The notes under the pieces were generated by a model. It had not been told where the DNA came from. It saw nothing but the letters and a program-made list of their open reading frames with translations, and ran no database searches. The translations under genes were made by a program, and so were the position numbers. A stretch of 30,408 bases of DNA from Nitrososphaerota archaeon (lineage in GTDB: Archaea > Thermoproteota > Nitrososphaeria > Nitrososphaerales > Nitrosopumilaceae). The stretch lies in the NCBI GenBank assembly GCA_022564385.1, contig JADFLN010000004.1, positions 1 through 30,408 on the forward strand. The letters are read 5' to 3'. Positions 26,262 to 30,408 of this stretch are shown piece by piece; position 1 is the first letter of the stretch; each line of letters opens with the position of its first letter.

Positions 26262-27179
26262 CTACTCAAACAGCTTTAATGTTTTTTTAATTAAAACAGA
26301 CCTATTTCTAATTGTAACATAACTTACTCCAGATTCTATTGAAAATTTCTTTTGACTGATATTCTTACCATTCATTATGCATGAAATGTATAATGAAGCA
26401 GCAGCTTGTGCTACCGGGTGTTTTCCAGCAGTAATTTGTTCCTTCTCACATCTTCTTAGTATTTCAATTGCGTCTCGTTTGATACTTTCTTTTAAATTCA
26501 TGTTGTTTGAAATTTTTGAGATAAAAGATGCAGTATCATATTGTTTAAGATTTAACCCAAGATTTCTGATTATGGTTCTTAAATCTCTGGAAAGTATTCT
26601 TCTTTCAATATTTCCAGCACTTGCAATATCATCTAGCGTTCTTGGGATGCCATTTTCTCTGCATGCTGCGTATAACGAGGCTGAGATCAGTGATACCATT
26701 GTTCTTCCTCTAGTTAGTTTTGCACTAACTATTTTTCTGTAAATGTAGGCTGCATTCTCTACTACATTATCTGGAATTCCTAATTTTGTTTTCATTCCAT
26801 GAAGCAAAGTAAATGCTTTACTTAAGGTTGCAATATTTTTTGACTTGCTTCTTTGATCCCATGTTCGTAATCTATTGAACTTATATTTTGTTTTACTGGA
26901 TAATGTGTTTCCAGAAAAATCTTTATTGGTACCAATTATAGTTGATAGTCCTTTGTCATACATTGTTAGTGATGTAGCAGGACCTGTTCTTGCTAGCTTC
27001 ATAAAACCTTCAAGAGTGTAACCATTACTTTCATATGTATTGGATATGTTTTGTACTAAGATAAGACCGCATCCCCCACAAACAATTTCTCCTCTTTCAG
27101 AATCTGTTATTACCGGGTAGGTTTTGCAAGTATCAAGTTGACACTTTACATCATAATCACTAGAATAATTTCTTATCAC
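26262..27179 (-). CDS. tfb: Transcription factor B (TFB) paralogue with unusual zinc ribbon, 305 aa
   Basis: Archaeal TFIIB homologue that bridges TBP-bound TATA DNA and RNA polymerase. Two cyclin-fold repeats lie at about 105-200 and 205-300; the second ends in the BRE-recognition helix region ISQKKFSIESGVSYVTIRNR. The zinc ribbon has its first ligand pair as C13-x4-C18 and the second as C34-x2-C37, where a CX2C/CX2C layout is usual, as in the other TFB at 29136. The B-reader/linker region follows (ATSLTMYDKGL). The start is GTG 27179, with no better ATG. TTTAAAAATA on the minus strand at about 27199-27208 fits a TATA box. Thaumarchaea carry several TFBs, so this may be a specialised copy. 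Confidence 0.92.
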   Translation of the reverse strand: MIRNYSSDYDVKCQLDTCKTYPVITDSERGEIVCGGCGLILVQNISNTYESNGYTLEGFMKLARTGPATSLTMYDKGLSTIIGTNKDFSGNTLSSKTKYKFNRLRTWDQRSKSKNIATLSKAFTLLHGMKTKLGIPDNVVENAAYIYRKIVSAKLTRGRTMVSLISASLYAACRENGIPRTLDDIASAGNIERRILSRDLRTIIRNLGLNLKQYDTASFISKISNNMNLKESIKRDAIEILRRCEKEQITAGKHPVAQAAASLYISCIMNGKNISQKKFSIESGVSYVTIRNRSVLIKKTLKLFE

Positions 27180-27355
27180 TGTTAACTAATAATAATATTT
27201 TTAAAATAAAAATTTTTTGTTTCAGGCAATTTTATAATTAAAATAAAACTTTGTAAACAAAAATTTCCTTAAATTTTTTAAAAAATAAAATTATTAATTA
27301 AAATACAATACACATTGTAATAAATGTTAAAAATATAAAATAATTTTCTTGAAAA
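27180..27355. other. AT-rich gene-free gap upstream of the TFB paralogue
   Basis: Almost wholly A and T, with several A- and T-tracts. It should contain the TFB promoter (minus strand) and the 3' end of the DUF1059-like transcript. A TGTTAAC box at 27180-27186 directly abuts the TFB start codon, the same heptamer that is clustered in the origin region. Confidence 0.4.
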
Positions 27356-27547
27356 CTATTTCTTGATTGATTCTAAAGAATGTCCACGATTTGTGATCAT
27401 TTGGGTAACTGCTTCTATTGTATAATCAATTCCATGTGCCTCTTCAAAATGATCTCTTAATTTTTTGATTAATCCCATAGTTTTTTCCTCGTTTAATTCA
27501 AATTCACACTCAAAACCATAGTCATCACACCTGAGTTGCAGATTCAT
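27356..27547 (-). CDS. DUF1059-like small protein, 63 aa
   Basis: A small cytosolic protein. LRCDDYGFECEFEL followed by MGLIKKLRDHFEEAHGIDYT matches the layout of the DUF1059 group: a short beta hairpin with two cysteines, then a helix containing H-x-x-x-x-H, which together suggest a zinc-binding site (C7, C14, H33, H38 as candidates). Function is unknown in the family. ATG at 27547. A good TATA element at 27568-27577 (minus) and a dyad between it and the ATG suggest regulated, near-leaderless expression. Confidence 0.82.
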   Translation of the reverse strand: MNLQLRCDDYGFECEFELNEEKTMGLIKKLRDHFEEAHGIDYTIEAVTQMITNRGHSLESIKK

Positions 27548-27560
27548 TAGTCTGGACTAA
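27547..27560. promoter_or_regulatory. Dyad operator candidate at the DUF1059-like gene
   Basis: TTAGTC-TG-GACTAA, a perfect 6-bp dyad with a 2-bp centre, lies between the TATA box and the ATG and overlaps the first base of the start codon. A protein bound there would block transcription start. Seen as sequence; function inferred from position. Confidence 0.45.
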
Positions 27561-27567
27561 TATTGAG

Positions 27568-27577
27568 CCTATAAAAA
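27568..27577 (-). promoter_or_regulatory. TATA box of the DUF1059-like gene
   Basis: The minus strand reads TTTTTATAGG about 25 bp before the ATG at 27547, the spacing of a leaderless archaeal promoter. Confidence 0.55.
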
Positions 27578-27675
27578 CCATAGATTTGTTTTTTTGATAA
27601 TAATAAAATTAGATAGATATTGAATACTATTTCTCCCAAATAGCACTAACAACATTGTTGGTGTATACCATGTAA

Positions 27676-28052
27676 ATGAAATAATTTATTTTTCTTGCAT
27701 TAGGATCTATACTTAGAGCATTTCTAAGATACAAAGTTACTGAATCTCCTTTACTTTTTAATACATTACCTATCAATATTTTGATAGTCAATATTATCGA
27801 GCATTTATTCTTGGGACATTTGTAGAAATGTTACAACATTGGAATCTTGATGGAAGATATTCTCTTTTTGCTACTGTGGGATTCTGTGGCTTACTTACTA
27901 CAATGTCTGCGTTTACACTTGATTCAAGTAATCTTCTTGAGAACAATCATTATGGAATGTTTACAATTAATGTTGTTACAAATATTGGATTATCTATTAT
28001 AGCACTAATTGGAATAAAATCCTTAATGAGTGCAATTATTACTAATTACTAA
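27676..28052 (+). pseudogene. crcB: crcB fluoride channel pseudogene (early stop and frameshift)
   Basis: CrcB/Fluc channels export fluoride and are about 120-130 aa with four helices. The second half is open from ATG 27828 (74 aa) and has the hallmark GFCGLLTTMSAFTLDSSNLL. The first half lies upstream in another frame: LALGSILRAFLRYKVTES, then TLPINILIVNII. Joining the frames at about 27799 gives VNII-GAFILGTFVEMLQ, matching the family's VNxxGSFxLG, so one base has been lost there. The likely start ATG 27676 is followed by TAA at 27682 (MK-stop-FIFLALGS), and no usable start follows before the conserved part. The first-helix glycine is R (GSILR in place of GGALG). The gene is therefore inactivated. 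Confidence 0.83.
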
Positions 28053-28283
28053 GAAATGGTTTATTCATACCGAGTTGTAAAATTTCAAACAATTTCTTTT
28101 GTACAAGGAATCCACCTGTTTTAATTAGTAAATGATAAAGGAATTTTTTAGAAATCATTCAAATATTCATTTTTAAAACTTATTGTTCAGTTTTCTAATG
28201 GTTAAAAAAATATATTATATTCCAAAAGATAGAACAGTGTTGTAACTAATGATATTATTCATTTTCTAGGCGAATTAGTGTGA

Positions 28284-28556
28284 TTATTTAAAAAACTGAT
28301 CAATCTGATCTCTATATTTTAGAGCAATCTTTCCAAAATCTGTAAAATCTTCTACAGTAGGATTTTTCATCTTCATTGCAAATTGATTAACAAATACAGA
28401 TAATGCACTACCAATAATTAGATTGTAAACACTATCAGCTACATTATTTGAGTAAGGAAATACAACTTTGATAAAAGGTAGATATGTTTCAGTCTGGGAA
28501 ATCATTAATTTGATGTGCTTTTCAACAAATTCTTCAACATCATCTGGAATTACCAT
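28284..28556 (-). CDS. Hypothetical protein, 90 aa
   Basis: No family recognised. Mostly helical, with an acidic start (MVIPDDVEEFVEKHIKLM) and a mildly hydrophobic middle (SVYNLIIGSALSVFVNQFAM, about 40-60), probably an amphipathic helix and not a true span. ATG at 28556. It stands alone between the crcB pseudogene and a plus-strand unknown. About 230 bp upstream of its stop side (28053-28283) contain no gene that I can support. Confidence 0.65.
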   Translation of the reverse strand: MVIPDDVEEFVEKHIKLMISQTETYLPFIKVVFPYSNNVADSVYNLIIGSALSVFVNQFAMKMKNPTVEDFTDFGKIALKYRDQIDQFFK

Positions 28557-28668
28557 AATTCTATCTGAATTGATTTCTTATAAGTAGGCATTACTTCTCA
28601 GGCATGACTAAATTATTTTTTAAATTTTTTAAATAAAATCGAATTTATAACATGAATTCTATTTTATA

Positions 28669-28989
28669 TTGTTGCTGGAATTAGATAAGAAAATATTTGG
28701 TAAAATTACAACCAAAGAAATTATTGGTGCTGAACCGCCTGAAATTCCTGACACTAAAAATATTCTTGAAGAAGAACTTGAAATTTTACTTATAGAACTA
28801 GAATTCCAATCAAAAGAGAATCTTGAAAGGCTCTTAGAACAACAAATAACTACTGAAAAACATGTGAATAACAGACCTGGCGCCATGGCTTTGGCTCAAA
28901 ATAAAATTAAACTATTTAATGAATATAACAAAAAATACATTCAAACAATTAAAGAAAAACTAGAATCCAGTTTCAACGTTAATCATTAG
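28669..28989 (+). CDS. Hypothetical helical protein, 106 aa
   Basis: No family recognised. Starts at TTG 28669 or the adjacent TTG 28672; the nearby ATG 28652 is in another frame and stops after ten codons. The protein is highly charged and helical: a basic start, a proline-containing turn (GAEPPEIPDTKN), then long helices (ILEEELEILLIELEFQSKE, and ALAQNKIKLFNEYNKKYI). No cysteines, signal peptide or membrane span. The opposite strand has a Ser-rich reading that I take as a shadow. Upstream of tfb on the same strand, 146 bp away. Confidence 0.6.
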   Translation: MLLELDKKIFGKITTKEIIGAEPPEIPDTKNILEEELEILLIELEFQSKENLERLLEQQITTEKHVNNRPGAMALAQNKIKLFNEYNKKYIQTIKEKLESSFNVNH

Positions 28990-29135
28990 ATTAATCATTT
29001 GTTTTTGTGTTTCTTACCTTGAATGATACCATAATGACCATTTTGTGTTATTATAAGGCATAAATCTGGCTTAAAATTTGAAGAAAAAAGTTGTTGATTA
29101 ATAAATACCAAATTACGAGAAACCTAGACTCGTGA

Positions 29136-30038
29136 ATGGTAAGAAAAGCAGATGAATCATGTCCAAGATGTGCGCAGGGAAAATTAGTTACTGATAATGA
29201 ATCAGGAGAAATGTTTTGCTCTAAATGTGGATTTGTAATTACTGAAAAATTACAAGAATCTGGACCAGAATGGAGATCATTTTCTCAAGACCAACACGGA
29301 GATAAAGCAAGAGCTGGTGCACCAACATCATTAACAATGCATGATATGGGTCTTGCAACAATTATCAATCCTATAAATAAAGATGCTTCTGGCAAACCAC
29401 TTTCAGCAGCTATGAGAAGCACAATTGAAAGGCTTAGAACTTGGGACAGTAGAAGTCAAGTTCATGAACCAATAGATAGAAACTTTCGACAAGCATTTAG
29501 TGAATTAAATAGACTAAAAGATAAACTGGCAATTTCTGATGCAGTGATTGAAAAAGCTGCTTACCTTTATAGAAAGGCACTTGAAAAAGGACTTGTTAGA
29601 GGTCGTTCCATTTCAGCTTTGATAGCAGCTGCACTTTATGCTGCTTGTCGTGATACTGAAACACCAAGAAATCTAAAAGATGTAGAACAAGCTGGTAACA
29701 TCAAAAGAAAAGATATTGCAAGATGTTATAGATTATTAGTTAAAGAACTTGACTTGAAGATGCCAGTAACTGATTCAGTTCAGTGTGTTGCAAGAATTGC
29801 AAGCAAAATTGGAATTGCTGAAAAAACAAAAAGATATGCTGTAAAAGTACTGAAAAAAGCCCAAGAAAACGAAGTTTCTGCAGGAAAAGATCCAATGGGA
29901 CTAGCAGCTGCAGCATTATACCTATCTTGTGTTAGAAATGGTGAAGATAAAACTCAACGTGATATTGCCGAAGCTGCAAATGTTACTGAAGTAACTATCA
30001 GAAATAGATACAAAGGTCTCAAAGACTTACTTGATTAA
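29136..30038 (+). CDS. tfb: Transcription factor B (TFB), canonical, 300 aa
   Basis: General transcription factor that recruits RNA polymerase to TBP-bound promoters. The zinc ribbon has the usual CX2C...CX2C ligands (C9, C12, C28, C31); a B-reader/linker region follows (GPEWRSFSQDQHGDKARAGA, then PTSLTMHDMGLATII). Two cyclin repeats cover about 105-200 and 205-300, with the BRE-contacting helix near AEAANVTEVTIRNRYKGLK. The conserved core and normal length suggest this is the housekeeping TFB. A TATA-like TTAATAAATACC at about 29097-29108 lies 28-39 bp before the ATG. It is about 2 kb from the variant TFB, with which it shares only the family pattern in the cyclin repeats. Confidence 0.97.
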   Translation: MVRKADESCPRCAQGKLVTDNESGEMFCSKCGFVITEKLQESGPEWRSFSQDQHGDKARAGAPTSLTMHDMGLATIINPINKDASGKPLSAAMRSTIERLRTWDSRSQVHEPIDRNFRQAFSELNRLKDKLAISDAVIEKAAYLYRKALEKGLVRGRSISALIAAALYAACRDTETPRNLKDVEQAGNIKRKDIARCYRLLVKELDLKMPVTDSVQCVARIASKIGIAEKTKRYAVKVLKKAQENEVSAGKDPMGLAAAALYLSCVRNGEDKTQRDIAEAANVTEVTIRNRYKGLKDLLD

Positions 30039-30060
30039 TAATTAAAAAAAATAATCTAAC

Positions 30061-30264
30061 TTATGCTTGTGCACAAGTAGGAAATTTGTTATTTAACTTA
30101 AAACTATTTTCTTCTAATATCCAGCATAATCCCTGAATGTCTCTCCAAGATAGTTTTTCTTCAAAAGACGAATTTTCTTTTTTTGAAACTGGTGGAATTT
30201 CTACCATAAAGCCAATAAAGAAATTTTGCATATAAGGCACGCGTAGAAATGATAAATCATTCAT
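30061..30264 (-). CDS. Small hypothetical protein, 67 aa, coupled to an upstream membrane protein
   Basis: The start is placed at ATG 30264 (MNDLSFLRVPYMQ) and not the longer 30312 reading, because this ATG overlaps the stop of the upstream gene (ATGAATGA, eight bases shared), a translational-coupling arrangement. The protein has a hydrophobic patch (MQNFFIGFMVEIPPV) and ends in NKFPTCAQA. No family recognised. Converges on tfb with 22 bp between stops. Confidence 0.6.
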   Translation of the reverse strand: MNDLSFLRVPYMQNFFIGFMVEIPPVSKKENSSFEEKLSWRDIQGLCWILEENSFKLNNKFPTCAQA

Positions 30265-30408
30265 CTTTTCTCTGTGAATCTTCAGGTGGTTTTTCAACAA
30301 ATCCACCTTCAACTGGTTCAGGTGGTGGAATATTCTTTGATTTTCCTAATCCAATTGTTGTAATAATTACTGATGTTAAAATGATAAAGAATATGATTTG
30401 TGAATATG
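30257..30408 (-). CDS. C-terminal end of a membrane protein gene (partial)
   Basis: An open frame enters from the window edge and stops at TGA 30259-30257. The 49 visible residues are a transmembrane helix (IIFFIILTSVIITTIGLG) followed by a proline/acidic tail (NIPPPEPVEGGFVEKPPEDS, then QRKDE). The gene continues outside the window, so its identity is unknown. It overlaps the next small gene by eight bases, indicating an operon read leftwards. Confidence 0.6.
   Translation of the reverse strand, partial: YSQIIFFIILTSVIITTIGLGKSKNIPPPEPVEGGFVEKPPEDSQRKDE

Noticed and set aside
25892..26269. 125-aa minus-strand ORF with Gly/Ser repeats
   Set aside because: Antisense of the Pro/Glu-rich tract of the secreted coiled-coil protein; the repeats follow from that.
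27627..27791. Minus-strand ORF resembling half a TPR repeat (LYLRNALSIDPNARKI) with a TTG start
   Set aside because: It lies antisense to the N-terminal half of the crcB pseudogene, whose plus-strand reading has a far better family match.
27780..27830. Programmed frameshift in crcB
   Set aside because: No slippery heptamer is seen at the junction, and the additional early stop at 27682 argues for decay and not recoding.
27828..28052. 74-aa ORF as an independent two-helix membrane protein
   Set aside because: Its sequence is the C-terminal half of CrcB and the rest of the gene is present upstream out of frame, so it is part of a pseudogene.
28198..28245. 15-codon ORF MVKKIYYIPKDRTVL
   Set aside because: Too short to support; could be a remnant of a lost gene, but nothing downstream continues it in another frame.
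28659..28886. 75-aa minus-strand Ser-rich ORF
   Set aside because: Overlaps the more protein-like plus-strand reading at 28669-28989 and looks like its shadow.

Overview
The window is about 30 kb of AT-rich archaeal chromosome. Its gene content points to a marine ammonia-oxidising Nitrososphaerota (Thaumarchaeota) of the Nitrosopumilus type: both subunits of the D-family DNA polymerase, Orc1/Cdc6, a GINS subunit, a group II chaperonin, geranylgeranylglyceryl phosphate synthase, two TFB factors, a CDC48 ATPase, a cobalamin-pathway methylase and secreted cupredoxin-like and CFI-box proteins. Intergenic gaps are short. Several genes start at TTG or GTG, and many have a TATA-like element about 25 nt before the start codon, as expected for short or absent leaders. 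I saw no rRNA, tRNA, CRISPR array, insertion sequence or prophage.

Layout. 1-2.0 kb: SDR oxidoreductase, AN1 zinc finger, small membrane protein, GINS subunit. 2.0-7.0 kb: glutamine synthetase, small membrane protein, thermosome, serine hydroxymethyltransferase. 7.0-11.1 kb: DP2 (PolD large subunit) downstream of GGGP synthase in one minus-strand unit. 11.2-13.0 kb: four small regulator-like genes, including a membrane-anchored winged-helix protein, a 53-aa AbrB-like protein and a winged-helix protein. 13.0-13.4 kb: a 462-bp gene-free stretch that I read as a replication origin. 13.4-16.1 kb: orc1/cdc6 converging on DP1 (PolD small subunit). 16.1-22.7 kb: SpoIIM-like membrane protein, a secreted cupredoxin-like protein with lost copper ligands, CbiE with a PH-like partner, a secreted cyclophilin/CFI-box fusion, NDH-2 and an ACT-like protein. 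22.8-25.7 kb: Hsp20, CDC48 and a small protein. 25.8-30.4 kb: coiled-coil secreted protein, a TFB with an unusual zinc ribbon, a DUF1059-like protein, a broken crcB fluoride-channel gene, small unknowns, a canonical TFB, and the end of a membrane-protein operon.

The most interesting structure is the origin candidate. It has two 23-bp direct repeats resembling origin recognition boxes (62 bp apart, about six helical turns). A perfect 12-bp inverted repeat brackets an AT-rich tract, and its right arm runs into the orc1/cdc6 start codon. Four TGTTAAC boxes lie in the left part. With DP1, DP2, GINS and Orc1/Cdc6 all within about 14 kb, this is a replication neighbourhood. The second notable result is that the interval around 27.7-28.05 kb is a crcB pseudogene, with an early stop and a one-base frameshift.
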